Shown: positions 45,405 to 54,088 of the stretch, one piece after another
Position numbering within the stretch: position 1 is the stretch's first letter
Layout: every line of letters starts with the position of its first letter
Source of the DNA: Acidobacteriota bacterium
GTDB taxonomy: Bacteria > Acidobacteriota > Terriglobia > Acidiferrales > UBA7541
Direction: 5' to 3'
Assembly (NCBI GenBank): GCA_021812285.1
Contig: JAKAOH010000005.1
Coordinates: 1 to 54,243, forward strand
Length of the DNA stretch: 54,243 nucleotides
Position numbers and translations under genes: made by a program
Notes under the pieces: generated by a model
Seen by the model: the letters and a program-made list of their open reading frames with translations, nothing else
Told to the model about the DNA's origin: nothing
Databases searched by the model: none

Positions 45405-46373
45405 TTATTGCGAAGCGGAATCGAGCGGGCGGGGCATATAGAGGCCGTCCTGGCCGACCAGGCCGGAACGCTCGAACTGAATTGTGGTGTGGCGAATTTC
45501 GAATCGTTCCGCAAGGCGCTCGTTGATGCTCTGCAGAAGCTTTTCGCTTTCCTCCATGTGCATATCGGGAATGCGCACGTGGCAGGAAAGAATGTACTGA
45601 TCGGTGCCGAGCGTCCAGACGTGGATATCGTGAATTTCCTGCACGGGCGTGAGTTCGAGAATCGCGTTTGCGATGTCCTCGAGCCGCATCTGCTTGGGAA
45701 GGCCTTCGAGGAGAATGTGGCTGCTGTCGCGAAGGATTCCGATCGTGGTCCAGATGACCATGGCGCCGATGGCCAGGCCGATCAGCGGATCGACCCAGAA
45801 GAAGCCGGCGAAATGGATGATGAGCGCGCCGGCGAGAATGGCCACGTTCGAGAGCGCGTCGCCGAGGTTGTGGACGACGATGGCGCGCAGATTCAAATCG
45901 CGGCGGCCGCGGACGAGTGCGAGCGTGGTGCCGCCGTTCACAAGCAGCGCCAGGGCTCCGAGCGCCATCATCGGGAGGGAATGCACGGCAACCGGATGGC
46001 GCAGACGGGCGTAGGAAATCCAGACGATGTAGAACCCCACGAAAATCAGCACCAGCGCGTTCGTGAACGCGGCGAGAATGCCGGCGCGATGGTAGCCGTA
46101 GGTTTTTTCGCTGGTGGGCAGGCGCGTCGCCCAGCGCACGGCGAGCCAGGAGATCGCCAGCGTGGGCACGTCGGTCAGGTTGTGGACGCCGTCGCTCACG
46201 ACGGCCATCGAATGGATCGCAATGCCGCCCGCGAGTTCGGCGACGACGAGGCCAAGATTCGCCGCGAGCGCCCATTGCAAGCGCCCGGTCCAATGGCTCG
46301 CCTCTCCCGAGCCCAAAAATTCATGGGCGTGGGGATAGCCGCCGTGATGGTGATGTCCCGCCGGGGTCGGCAT
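45405..46373 (-). CDS. Cation diffusion facilitator (Zn/Co/Cd efflux)
   Basis: The 322-aa protein is a CDF transporter that exports divalent metals in exchange for protons. A His-rich N-terminus (GHHHHGGYPHAH) is followed by six hydrophobic segments. The metal site is visible as SDGVHNLTD in helix 2 and HNLGDALSN in helix 5, the H/D pattern of zinc transporters of the CzcD type. The C-terminal cytoplasmic domain (~residues 220-310) has HDIHVWTLG and is typical. No metal-responsive regulator is adjacent. Confidence 0.93.
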   Translation of the reverse strand: MPTPAGHHHHGGYPHAHEFLGSGEASHWTGRLQWALAANLGLVVAELAGGIAIHSMAVVSDGVHNLTDVPTLAISWLAVRWATRLPTSEKTYGYHRAGILAAFTNALVLIFVGFYIVWISYARLRHPVAVHSLPMMALGALALLVNGGTTLALVRGRRDLNLRAIVVHNLGDALSNVAILAGALIIHFAGFFWVDPLIGLAIGAMVIWTTIGILRDSSHILLEGLPKQMRLEDIANAILELTPVQEIHDIHVWTLGTDQYILSCHVRIPDMHMEESEKLLQSINERLAERFEIRHTTIQFERSGLVGQDGLYMPRPLDSASQ

Positions 46374-46457
46374 GCGTGTATTCTAGTGCGATTCGCGGCG
46401 AAAACGGGATAGGAGTGTCGCGGCCGGGCCTGCCTACGGGCGGTTCGCTTGGCCGGC

Positions 46458-46805
46458 CTATTCCGCCAGTTGCTGGATTTCCTGCATCCGGGCGAAGGCG
46501 CGCCGCAGGTGCGGGATCGCGATCGAGCCTCCGACAACCAGCCCGACGTTGAGCGCGTCGATCACCTCGGCGCGCGTCCAGCCCTCCTCAGCGCAGCGCT
46601 CCAGGTGATAGGTCACGCAATCATCGCAACGCAGGACGAGCGAGGCGACCAGTCCCAGCAGCTCTTTCGTTTTCGCGCCGAGCGGGCCGGGTTCGTAAGC
46701 CTGGTGGTCGAGCGCGAAAAAGCGCTTCAAGCCCAGATGACCGCTCGCCTCGATGCGGCGGTTCATCTCCGCGCGGAATGCGCGAAAATCCTCGAGTTTC
46801 TCCAT
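46458..46805 (-). CDS. Carboxymuconolactone decarboxylase-like (AhpD-type) protein
   Basis: The 115-aa protein is an all-helical AhpD-like protein. It has the redox motif C60-x2-C63 with H67 in RCDDCVTYH, as in alkylhydroperoxidase AhpD and many CMD-family members. It could act as a small disulfide-dependent peroxidase. A strong AGGAGGAG ribosome-binding site precedes ATG 46805. It is divergent from the small conserved gene at 46952. Confidence 0.87.
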   Translation of the reverse strand: MEKLEDFRAFRAEMNRRIEASGHLGLKRFFALDHQAYEPGPLGAKTKELLGLVASLVLRCDDCVTYHLERCAEEGWTRAEVIDALNVGLVVGGSIAIPHLRRAFARMQEIQQLAE

Positions 46806-46901
46806 GGCTCCTCCTGGCGGAAGCGTCCCTTGCGCCGCACCGGCGGCGGAAACCGGTATTATGTGCGAATCCCGCCCGCAAGGCAGGTTCGAAACGCCGG
46901 G

Positions 46902-46930
46902 TTGACCCGCACGGGCGCCCTGCCTACCAT
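46902..46930 (+). promoter_or_regulatory. Promoter of the 93-residue gene
   Basis: TTGACC (46902-46907) and TACCAT (46925-46930) are spaced by 17 bp. The start codon at 46952 lies 21 bp downstream, preceded by GAGGGGG as ribosome-binding site. Confidence 0.5.
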
Positions 46931-46951
46931 CGAAAATGAGGGGGCAACGCG

Positions 46952-47233
46952 ATGAAGCCGGAACTTCTGGTGCAAGCGGTGGACGGAACGCGATTCGAGG
47001 TGACGGTGCGCGAAGGCCGCAGCGAAACGCGGCACATCGTCAACGTCGAACCCGGCTTCGCGCGCGCCCTGCTTCCCGGGAGAGAATCGGCGGAGGAACT
47101 GGTCCGCCTTTCCTTCGAATTTCTGCTCGAAAACGAGCCGAAGGAGTCCATTCTGCGCGCCTTCGACCTGCAAGACATCAGCCGGTATTTCCCCGCCTAC
47201 GAACAGGAAATTCGCGGCCGGCTCCACGGCTGA
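46952..47233 (+). CDS. Small conserved cytoplasmic protein, function unknown
   Basis: This 93-aa acidic protein has no signal peptide or membrane segment. It begins with a likely beta sheet (LLVQAVDGTRFEVTVREG) and ends in a helical part (EELVRLSFEFLLENEPKESILRAFDL, then ISRYFPAYEQEI). I do not recognise a named family. A clear promoter, strong GAGGGGG site and clean codon use support it as a real gene. The alpha/beta hydrolase gene starts 37 bp downstream and may be co-transcribed. Confidence 0.75.
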   Translation: MKPELLVQAVDGTRFEVTVREGRSETRHIVNVEPGFARALLPGRESAEELVRLSFEFLLENEPKESILRAFDLQDISRYFPAYEQEIRGRLHG

Positions 47234-47270
47234 CCGCGCGACGCACGGCAAGGGAACGGGGGAGCACGAT

Positions 47271-48350
47271 TTGCCGCATCTGCTGGAGATCGCCGGATTC
47301 CTTTTGGGCGCTCCGATCGGGGTGTGTGCGCTGGGCGTGTTCTATCAGGCGTTGGGCGCGGCGGCCGATCTGCGCCGCTATCCGCCGCCGGGCCGGATGG
47401 TGGATATCGGCGGGCGTCGTCTGCACATCCTCGAAAGCGGCAAGGGCCATCCGACGGTGGTCTGCGAAGCGGGCTTGCCGGGAAGCGTGCTCAGCTGGAG
47501 CCAGGTGCAGCGGGAACTTTCGCGCGTGGTGCGCGTGGTGAGCTACGACCGCGCCGGGCTCGGCTGGAGCGAAGGCGGACGCGGAGCCGAGCCGAGGACA
47601 GCCGAGCGCATCGTCGAAGAATTGCATACGCTGCTCGACCGCGCGGGAATCGTAGGACCTTACGTGCTCGTTGGACACTCGTTCGGCGGGCTCACGACGC
47701 GCCTGTTTGCCGCGCGCTATCCGGATGAGGTCGCGGCGTTGGTGCTGGTGGATCCCGTGGGCCCCGGCGAATGGTCGCCGCTCAGCGAGCGGGAACGGCG
47801 GCGGCTCGCGGGCGGAGCGAAACTCTGCCGGCGCGCGGCCCGGCTGGCTCGCGTGGGGCTGCCGCGCCTGGTGGCGCTCGCGGCGCATGCGGGCGCGCAC
47901 ACGCTGGCCCGGCTTTCCGTGCTCTTTATGAGCAGCGGCGTGGTGGCCGATGGGGGCACGATGATCGGGCCGCTGACAAAACTTTCGGCGCGCGAACGGG
48001 CGATTGTTTCGCGGTTCTGGGTGCAGCCGAAATTTTACCAGACGATGGCCGGACAGATCGAAGCCATGCCGGAAAGCGCCGCGCAGGTGCTGCGCGCCGG
48101 CGATCGCCTGGAGGGCAAACCGGTGGTGGTGATTTCCGCCGCGAATACCGAGCCCGCGCGGCTCGCCGAGCAGATGGCGATCGCGCGGCTTTCCTCACAG
48201 GGCAGGCTGGTGGTGGCGCGAGGCAGCGGCCATTGGGTGCAGCTGGAGGATCCGGAACTCGTCAGCGGCGCCGTCCTCGGAGTGATCGCACAGTTGGGCC
48301 GCGTCCCCGCTCCCTCTTCGGGCGATCCCGCGCGGCCAACCATCCAATAG
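47271..48350 (+). CDS. Membrane-anchored alpha/beta hydrolase
   Basis: The 359-aa protein has an N-terminal hydrophobic anchor (EIAGFLLGAPIGVCALGVF, residues ~4-25) and an alpha/beta-hydrolase domain. The nucleophile is S137 in GHSFGGLT; the catalytic His is in GSGHWVQLEDP near the C-terminus. SYDRAGLGWSEGG before it is typical of the family, which includes esterases and epoxide or haloalkane hydrolases. The start is TTG 47271, set by GGGGGAG just upstream. Substrate unknown. Confidence 0.85.
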   Translation: MPHLLEIAGFLLGAPIGVCALGVFYQALGAAADLRRYPPPGRMVDIGGRRLHILESGKGHPTVVCEAGLPGSVLSWSQVQRELSRVVRVVSYDRAGLGWSEGGRGAEPRTAERIVEELHTLLDRAGIVGPYVLVGHSFGGLTTRLFAARYPDEVAALVLVDPVGPGEWSPLSERERRRLAGGAKLCRRAARLARVGLPRLVALAAHAGAHTLARLSVLFMSSGVVADGGTMIGPLTKLSARERAIVSRFWVQPKFYQTMAGQIEAMPESAAQVLRAGDRLEGKPVVVISAANTEPARLAEQMAIARLSSQGRLVVARGSGHWVQLEDPELVSGAVLGVIAQLGRVPAPSSGDPARPTIQ

Positions 48351-48493
48351 GCCCGGCGTTCCTGCATCGCGCAGGCTGCAGGCCGGGATTCTCTTCCTTG
48401 CAACCGCGCTCGCCGCTGTGATAGAAGCGAGGCGCTGCCGCGTCGTGGTGCACGCGGCAGGTGGGACGTGAAGCAAGGGTGGGAGGTTCGTCG

Positions 48494-50689
48494 GTGAAGA
48501 CCTGGCTGCGAACGGGGCTGGGAGTTGTGTCCCTGGCTGGCGCCATGATCGCGGTCGGAGCAGGTTCCGGCGGCGAGTCCCAGCCGGCAAGCATGATGGG
48601 TTTTTCGCCGCAAGCGGAACAGACCGAAGCCGCGTGGGAAGCGAAATTCAACGCGATTCCGCAACCGGACAGCATCCGCCGCTTCATGAAGGTCCTCAGC
48701 GCCCAGCCCCACACAATCGGCCAGCCATACCAGCACTATCTCGCTCGATACATTCTCGCCCAATTCAAGAGTTTCGGGCTCGACGCGCACATCGAAAGCT
48801 ACCGCGTGCTTTTCCCCACGCCGGTCGAGCGGCAAGTGGAAATGATCGCGCCGACCCGCTACACGCTGAAGCTGAAGGAACTGCCTGTGCCCGGCGATCC
48901 CACTTCCGGGCAAGCGGGCCAAACGCCTACCTACAACGCGTATTCGCCCGATGGAGACGTCACCGGCGAGCTCGTCTACGTGAATTACGGCCTGCCGCGG
49001 GATTACGCCGAACTGGCGAAGCTGCACATCAGCGTCCGCGGCAAAATCGTGATTGCGCGCTACGGCCACGCGTGGCGCGGAATCAAGCCGAAAGTGGCGG
49101 CCGAGCACGGCGCGATCGCGTGCCTGATCTATTCCGATCCCCGCGACGACGGATATTTCCAGGGCGACGTTTTCCCCAAAGGGCCGTACCGGCCGCCCGA
49201 GGGCGTGCAGCGCGGCGACGTGGCCGACGAAGCGGCCACCTGGCCCGGCGACCCGTTGACGCCGGGATGGGCGTCGACGCCCGGCGCGAAAAGATTGACG
49301 ATGGCGGAAGCGAGCCCAGTCTTCGCCAAAATCCCCACCATGCCGATTTCCTATGAGGACGCGACGCCGCTCCTTAAGGCGCTCGGAGGGCCGGTGGCGC
49401 CGGAAAACTGGCGCGGCGCGCTGGGATTCACCTATCACGTCGGCCCGGGCCCCGCCACGGTGCACATGAAGCTGAAATTCGATTGGGGCCAGCACACGGT
49501 GAATGACGTCGTCGCCGTGATTCCCGGCAGCGAGTGGCCCAGCCAGTGGGTGCTGCACGGCAATCATTACGACGCGTGGGTGAATGGTGCGGACGACCCG
49601 GTCAGCGGAACTTCGACCGTTCTCGAGGACGCCCGCGCGTTCGGTGAGTTGCTGAAGGAGGGCTGGCGGCCGAAGCGCACGATTCTGCTGTTCACCTGGG
49701 ACGGCGAGGAGCCGGGGCTTTTCGGCTCGACGGAATGGGCCGAGCAGCACGCGGCCCAGCTCGAACGGAACGCGGTCGCCTACATCAACAGCGACTCGAC
49801 CGACACGAACGTATTGGGCGTCGAGGCGTCGCACACGCTCGAAAAATTTTTCAATCAGATCGCGCGCGATTTCAACGATCCCGTTTCGGGCAAATCGCTT
49901 TACGAGGCGATGCGCGAACGCGAGCTGAAAAACGCGAAATCGGCGGGGATGCGGCAGGCGATCGAAAGCCGCGCCGATCTGCGCTTCGGAGCGCTGGGCT
50001 CGGGCTCCGATTACAGCACGTTCCTCGACCATCTGGGCATCGCCTCGGCCAATCTCGGCTTCGAAGGTGGCAGCCCGGGCGGCGTTTACCACTCCGCGTA
50101 CGACGATTTTTACTGGTACACGCATTTTGGCGATCCCACGTTCGCCTACGAGCAGACGTTCGCGCGGGTGATGGGCGTGACGCTGATGCGGCTGGCCGAT
50201 GCGCCGGTGTTGCCGTTCGACTACACGGATTTCGCCGATACGATGGCGCTCTACGTCGAGCAACTCAAGCAGCTCCGCGATTCGACGCCCAGTGCGCCAT
50301 CGTTCGATTTCACCCTGCTCGACGCGGCGCTCGCCCGGCTCAAGCAGGCGGCAAACGACTACGCCCGGGCCTACCAGAGCGCGATGCAGTCGGGCAGCGT
50401 ATTTCAGAAATCGCTCGCCGAGCTAGCCGCGCTGAATCAGGCGATTTACGAGGTGGACCGGAAAATGGATACCGCGCAGGGATTGAGCGACGGCCGCGTG
50501 GGCGGCTGGTACAAGAACCAGATTTACGCGCCGGGCGTTTACACCGGCTACGGCGTGAAAACCTTGCCGGCCATTCGCGAAAACATGGAACAGGGCCATT
50601 GGGACGCGGCGCGCCAGGGCGAACAGGTCATCGCCGGCGTCTTCGAAGCCATGGCCGCGCAGATCGATCTGGCCCGGAGCCGGCTTTGA
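48494..50689 (+). CDS. Glutamate carboxypeptidase II-like M28 metallopeptidase
   Basis: The 731-aa exported protein has the architecture of PSMA/glutamate carboxypeptidase II: a signal segment, a PA domain (~residues 105-270), an M28 peptidase domain and a C-terminal transferrin-receptor-like dimerisation domain. All five zinc ligands and the catalytic Glu are present in the expected spacing: H358 (GNHYDAW), D368, E405/E406 (WDGEEPG), D434 (NSDSTD), H533 (YHSAYDD). It should cut acidic or other C-terminal residues from peptides outside the cytoplasm. GTG 48494 is chosen because GGGAGG lies about 8 nt upstream; an upstream GTG at 48461 lacks this. Confidence 0.93.
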   Translation: MKTWLRTGLGVVSLAGAMIAVGAGSGGESQPASMMGFSPQAEQTEAAWEAKFNAIPQPDSIRRFMKVLSAQPHTIGQPYQHYLARYILAQFKSFGLDAHIESYRVLFPTPVERQVEMIAPTRYTLKLKELPVPGDPTSGQAGQTPTYNAYSPDGDVTGELVYVNYGLPRDYAELAKLHISVRGKIVIARYGHAWRGIKPKVAAEHGAIACLIYSDPRDDGYFQGDVFPKGPYRPPEGVQRGDVADEAATWPGDPLTPGWASTPGAKRLTMAEASPVFAKIPTMPISYEDATPLLKALGGPVAPENWRGALGFTYHVGPGPATVHMKLKFDWGQHTVNDVVAVIPGSEWPSQWVLHGNHYDAWVNGADDPVSGTSTVLEDARAFGELLKEGWRPKRTILLFTWDGEEPGLFGSTEWAEQHAAQLERNAVAYINSDSTDTNVLGVEASHTLEKFFNQIARDFNDPVSGKSLYEAMRERELKNAKSAGMRQAIESRADLRFGALGSGSDYSTFLDHLGIASANLGFEGGSPGGVYHSAYDDFYWYTHFGDPTFAYEQTFARVMGVTLMRLADAPVLPFDYTDFADTMALYVEQLKQLRDSTPSAPSFDFTLLDAALARLKQAANDYARAYQSAMQSGSVFQKSLAELAALNQAIYEVDRKMDTAQGLSDGRVGGWYKNQIYAPGVYTGYGVKTLPAIRENMEQGHWDAARQGEQVIAGVFEAMAAQIDLARSRL

Positions 50690-50820
50690 TCCGAACGACC
50701 ACAAGCGCAATGCCGCCCATCACACAAAATCACCGGCGGAGTGAGGGACGAGGGCTCGGGAATACTCGCGCCAGGCGAATCCACAACCTCGACCCCTGAA
50801 AAAGAGAATGGAGGGCGATC

Positions 50821-52104
50821 ATGCTCGAGCGTCGTGAGTTCTTGCAGCGTGCAGCCGTTGCAGCGGCTTTGCTGGGCGTTCCGCTTCCCCGCGTCGAAAA
50901 GAATTTCTGCCAGGAGGCGCCGCCGTTGCCTTCGCCGGATCTCTACCTGAAAAACGAGGACGCCTATTGGGCCCGCATGCGCCCGCAGTGGCTTCTGGCC
51001 AGGGACCGCAGCGACCTGAACTGCGGTTCGGTGGGCTGCACGCCGCTGCCCGTCCTCCACGCGATGATCGACAATATCCTCCACAACGAGGAGTTCGTCG
51101 ACCCCTATTACCCGTGGTTCGGCTACGAGGAAAATCCGCCGCTGCGGGAACTGCGCGATTCGCTATCCGCTTTTCTGAATGTGAAGCGCGACGATCTGGC
51201 GCTGGTGCGCAACGCCACCGAAGCCAACAACACGATCGGCAACGGGCTGCCGATGAAGCCGGGCGATGAAGTTCTGATCACCGATCAGGAGCATCCCGGC
51301 GGCCGCTGCGTTTGGGACCAGCGGGTGGTGCGGGATGGGATCAAGGTGAACGAAGTGACGCTGCCCAAGCCCCCGGCCTCGGCCGCGCAGATTGTGGACC
51401 TGTTCGAAAAGGCGATCACACCGCGCACGCGCATCATCGCCTTCAGCCACATCACCACCATCACCGGAGTCATCTTGCCCGCGAAAGAAATCTGCGCGAT
51501 GGCGCGGAGCAAAGGAGTGCTGACGCATATCGACGGCGCCCACGCAATCGGCCAGATTCCGCTCGATATCCAGGATATCGGGTGCGATTCCTACGGCAGC
51601 AGCCCCCACAAATGGCTGCTCGCGCCGAAAGGAACCGGATTCCTCTACGTGCGCGAGGAATTGCAGCCGCGGCTCTACGTGAACATCGCTTCGGGCAGCT
51701 GGAGGGATTATTCCCAGAAGGCTTATCGCTTCTCGAATCTCGGCACGTCGAATCTTTCCATCATGGTCGGCCTGAAATCGGCCATCGATTTCTACCACAC
51801 GATCGGCCCCGACCGGATCTATCGCCGCATCCATCAGCTCGCCAGCCGCGTTCACGACCGCGTGGCCGCCTACGGCCGTTTCCCAATGCTCAACGCCAGC
51901 GCCGATCCGTTCTACGGCGGCATGGTGACGTTTGGAGCGCCCGAAGCCACGGTGAGCCGGATTTTCCAGGAATGCGATAAGCGGAAGATTCGCGTTTCCG
52001 GCGGCGCCGATCACGTCCGCGTCTCGACGCACATCTTCACGCAGCCGGCGGAAATCGACGCATTCTTCGAAGCGATGGACGCAGGGCTGAGCCACATGGC
52101 GTAA
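50821..52104 (+). CDS. Tat-exported class V aminotransferase-like PLP enzyme
   Basis: The 427-aa protein belongs to the class V aminotransferase fold (isopenicillin N epimerase, cysteine desulfurase and relatives). The PLP lysine is K264 in SSPHKWLLAPKGTGF; HIDGAHAIGQIPLD is another core motif. The first residues ERREFLQRAAVAAALLG form a twin-arginine (Tat) signal, unusual for a PLP enzyme, and suggest export in folded form. Ribosome-binding site GGAGGG lies about 6 nt before the ATG. The upstream GCPII-like peptidase is also exported, so both may act on the same periplasmic peptides or amino acids; this is inference. Confidence 0.85.
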   Translation: MLERREFLQRAAVAAALLGVPLPRVEKNFCQEAPPLPSPDLYLKNEDAYWARMRPQWLLARDRSDLNCGSVGCTPLPVLHAMIDNILHNEEFVDPYYPWFGYEENPPLRELRDSLSAFLNVKRDDLALVRNATEANNTIGNGLPMKPGDEVLITDQEHPGGRCVWDQRVVRDGIKVNEVTLPKPPASAAQIVDLFEKAITPRTRIIAFSHITTITGVILPAKEICAMARSKGVLTHIDGAHAIGQIPLDIQDIGCDSYGSSPHKWLLAPKGTGFLYVREELQPRLYVNIASGSWRDYSQKAYRFSNLGTSNLSIMVGLKSAIDFYHTIGPDRIYRRIHQLASRVHDRVAAYGRFPMLNASADPFYGGMVTFGAPEATVSRIFQECDKRKIRVSGGADHVRVSTHIFTQPAEIDAFFEAMDAGLSHMA

Positions 52105-52200
52105 ATCGGCCCGGATGGCCACTCGGTGCATTGCGGCCAAGGGCACGCCAAGAGAATAAGCGCTTGTGGAGGGTTAAACTAAGAGCTTTACTGCTAAATT

Positions 52201-53034
52201 ATGATGCCCCCGAATGACGACGGGCTCTACCACGACGAGGTGGGGAGCTGGACCAAGGACAAATACCGGCTCGTCTCTCTGTACGACGAACTCTTCTCTA
52301 CCGGCATGAAAGGCAAGTGGACACGGGTCTACGTGGACCTCTACTCAGGCTCTGGGCTCGCTCGCGTCAGAAATACGAGCAGATTCCTTTGGGGATCGCC
52401 CATTCTGGCGCTGACAGTGAGGGACCCGTTCGACAAGTACGTTTTCTGCGAGAAAAGCGAGGACTCCCTGCGCGCCTTGAGGGCGCGCGTACAGAGGCTC
52501 GCCCCAGCCGCGGACGTGTCATACGTTCAGGGAGACTGTAACGACGGCATCGAGGAAATTTGCGCACTGATCCCATCGGCCTCGACCTCACAACGCGTTC
52601 TCTCGTTTTGCTTCGTGGATCCTTACGACATCTCCACCCGTTTCTCGACGGTGCGCAGGGTTGCGGAGCACTACGTCGACTTCCTGTTCCTCCTCGCCCT
52701 TTATATGGACGCCAACCGAAACGCCGCTCACTATGCAGACCCTGGAAATCAGAAGATTGACGACTTTCTGGGGCGCGCCGATTGGCGGGAACGGTGGGCG
52801 GAGGCACAGGGGGAAGGAAAGGTATTCCCCCGGTTTCTTGCTGAAGAGTATGCTTCTCAGATAAGGACTCTGGGCTACCGACCAGTGCCGTTTCACAAAA
52901 TGAAGCAAATCCGCTCCGACGAGAAGAATCTTCCTCTTTACCACCTCGCTTTGTTTTCTAGGAGCGACCTCGCCTACGAGTACTGGGATCAGGTGTTGAA
53001 GTACGGCAATCCGCAACGAGATTTTCCCTTCTGA
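52201..53034 (+). CDS. tcmP: Three-Cys-motif partner protein (TcmP-like)
   Basis: The 277-aa protein resembles the three-Cys-motif partner family, which is usually found beside a Gp37/Gp68 (DUF5131) protein, as here. In addition it shows a methyltransferase-like pattern: DLYSGSG (46-52) in the place of motif I, E84 (FCEKSED) after the second strand, D112 (QGDCND) and DPYD (140-143) where nucleic-acid methyltransferases have DPPY. A role as a SAM-dependent modifying enzyme is inference. Two ATGs (52201, 52204) are possible and no ribosome-binding site precedes them. The 35 bp upstream are AT-rich and codon use (AGG, AGA) differs from the neighbours, suggesting acquisition. Confidence 0.78.
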   Translation: MMPPNDDGLYHDEVGSWTKDKYRLVSLYDELFSTGMKGKWTRVYVDLYSGSGLARVRNTSRFLWGSPILALTVRDPFDKYVFCEKSEDSLRALRARVQRLAPAADVSYVQGDCNDGIEEICALIPSASTSQRVLSFCFVDPYDISTRFSTVRRVAEHYVDFLFLLALYMDANRNAAHYADPGNQKIDDFLGRADWRERWAEAQGEGKVFPRFLAEEYASQIRTLGYRPVPFHKMKQIRSDEKNLPLYHLALFSRSDLAYEYWDQVLKYGNPQRDFPF

Positions 53035-53052
53035 AGAGTACTGCGAGGCGCT

Positions 53053-53811
53053 ATGGCATGGGCATCTGGTATCGAGTGGACCGAGGCCACGTGGAACCCC
53101 TGGCACGGCTGTAAGCGAGTGTCTCCAGGCTGTGCCCACTGCTATATGTACAGAGAGAAGCGCAGGTACGGACAGGAGCCGAGCGCTGTGGTCAGGAGCA
53201 GGACCACCTTCGACTCCCCCTTGAGGTGGCGCGAACCACGCCTTATTTTCACGTGCTCGTGGTCGGATTTTTTCATAGGGGAAGCTGACGGTTGGCGCCA
53301 AGAGGCGTGGGACGTAATTCGAGCCACGCCGCAGCACAGATACCAAATCCTAACCAAGCGGCCGGACCAGATCGCCTCACGCCTGCCAGGTGACTGGCCC
53401 CTCGAGAACGTCTGGCTCGGGGTCTCTGTGGAGAACCCCCGCTTCTACTGGCGCATCGCCTCGCTTCGGCAGGTGCAGTGCCGACTGCGGTTCCTATCCT
53501 TGGAGCCACTTCTCGCACCTATGCCATCGCTTCCTCTCGAAGGGATATCGTGGGTCATCGTGGGCGGCGAGTCCGGACCCGGGTGCCGGCCAATGAGGGC
53601 TGACTGGGTCCGCGATATACGGCAGAGGTGTATCGCAGCCGGAGTCCCTTTCTTCTTCAAGCAGTGGGGCGGCCCAAGAAAAGACCTCGGCGGCCGAATG
53701 CTGGACGGGAGAACATGGGGTGAGATGCCGGGCGGCCGGCCTGCGCGCATGCCGCGGACGAGTAGGAGGCAGGACTGGCCTCCTCTGCCGGTACTCTCCC
53801 CATCGGCCTGA
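53053..53811 (+). CDS. DUF5131 / phage Gp37-Gp68 family three-Cys protein
   Basis: The 252-aa protein matches the DUF5131 family from IEWTEATWNPWHGC onward. Three cysteines C20-x6-C27-x2-C30 end in CY, a motif like a radical-SAM iron-sulfur site but with wider spacing. Later blocks ILTKRPDQI, VSVENPRF, SLEPLL, VIVGGESGPG (GGESG at 171-175) and FFFKQWGG are family hallmarks. A TIM-barrel radical SAM fold is plausible, not shown. It starts 18 bp after tcmP, with GAGG as ribosome-binding site, so both are co-transcribed. The family is known from phages. Codon use (AGG, AGA, ATA) sets it apart from nearby genes. Confidence 0.82.
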   Translation: MAWASGIEWTEATWNPWHGCKRVSPGCAHCYMYREKRRYGQEPSAVVRSRTTFDSPLRWREPRLIFTCSWSDFFIGEADGWRQEAWDVIRATPQHRYQILTKRPDQIASRLPGDWPLENVWLGVSVENPRFYWRIASLRQVQCRLRFLSLEPLLAPMPSLPLEGISWVIVGGESGPGCRPMRADWVRDIRQRCIAAGVPFFFKQWGGPRKDLGGRMLDGRTWGEMPGGRPARMPRTSRRQDWPPLPVLSPSA

Positions 53812-53879
53812 CGAGCCACAGGGCACCCCCAATCACCTCCCACGGACGGAATGCGCGGCGCCGGCGCGAGATCGGTAAT

Positions 53880-54088
53880 CGGCACAAAACGTGAGGTCTG
53901 GCGAAGAATAGCTCGACACGTGCCTGTATCGAGCTCGGGATGATCGGGAATCGTAAGAGTCTGCCGTTCGCCGGCAGACCCGATACGCTGAAGCTTCATG
54001 TGGCTGCCGCGCTGGAGACCACCCGGAACCCGAACTGGCCAAGCGCAGTCGCGATTTCGCGGCCCGAAAGCCGCTTAAGCCGTGGCAG
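53880..54088 (-). pseudogene. hicA-type mRNA interferase toxin, broken
   Basis: The minus strand encodes a HicA-like protein in two frames. The first part, from CTG 54088, reads LPRLKRLSGREIATALGQFG, then FRVVSS. The second part, in the frame of MKLQRIG (ATG at 53999), runs through TIPDHPELDTGTCRAILRQ. Adding one C (minus strand) at 54013/54014 restores VSQRGSHMK, the conserved toxin core with the catalytic His. The expected start codon is CTG, and no ATG, GTG or TTG lies in that frame after the last stop. The 3' end is not defined. It overlaps hicB by 14 nt. A sequencing error could explain the frameshift, but hardly the start codon as well. Confidence 0.65.

Noticed and set aside
48035-50263. 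A 740-codon minus-strand frame opposite the GCPII-like peptidase
   Set aside because: Same reasoning: the plus-strand protein has every zinc ligand, so this frame is only a by-product of GC bias.
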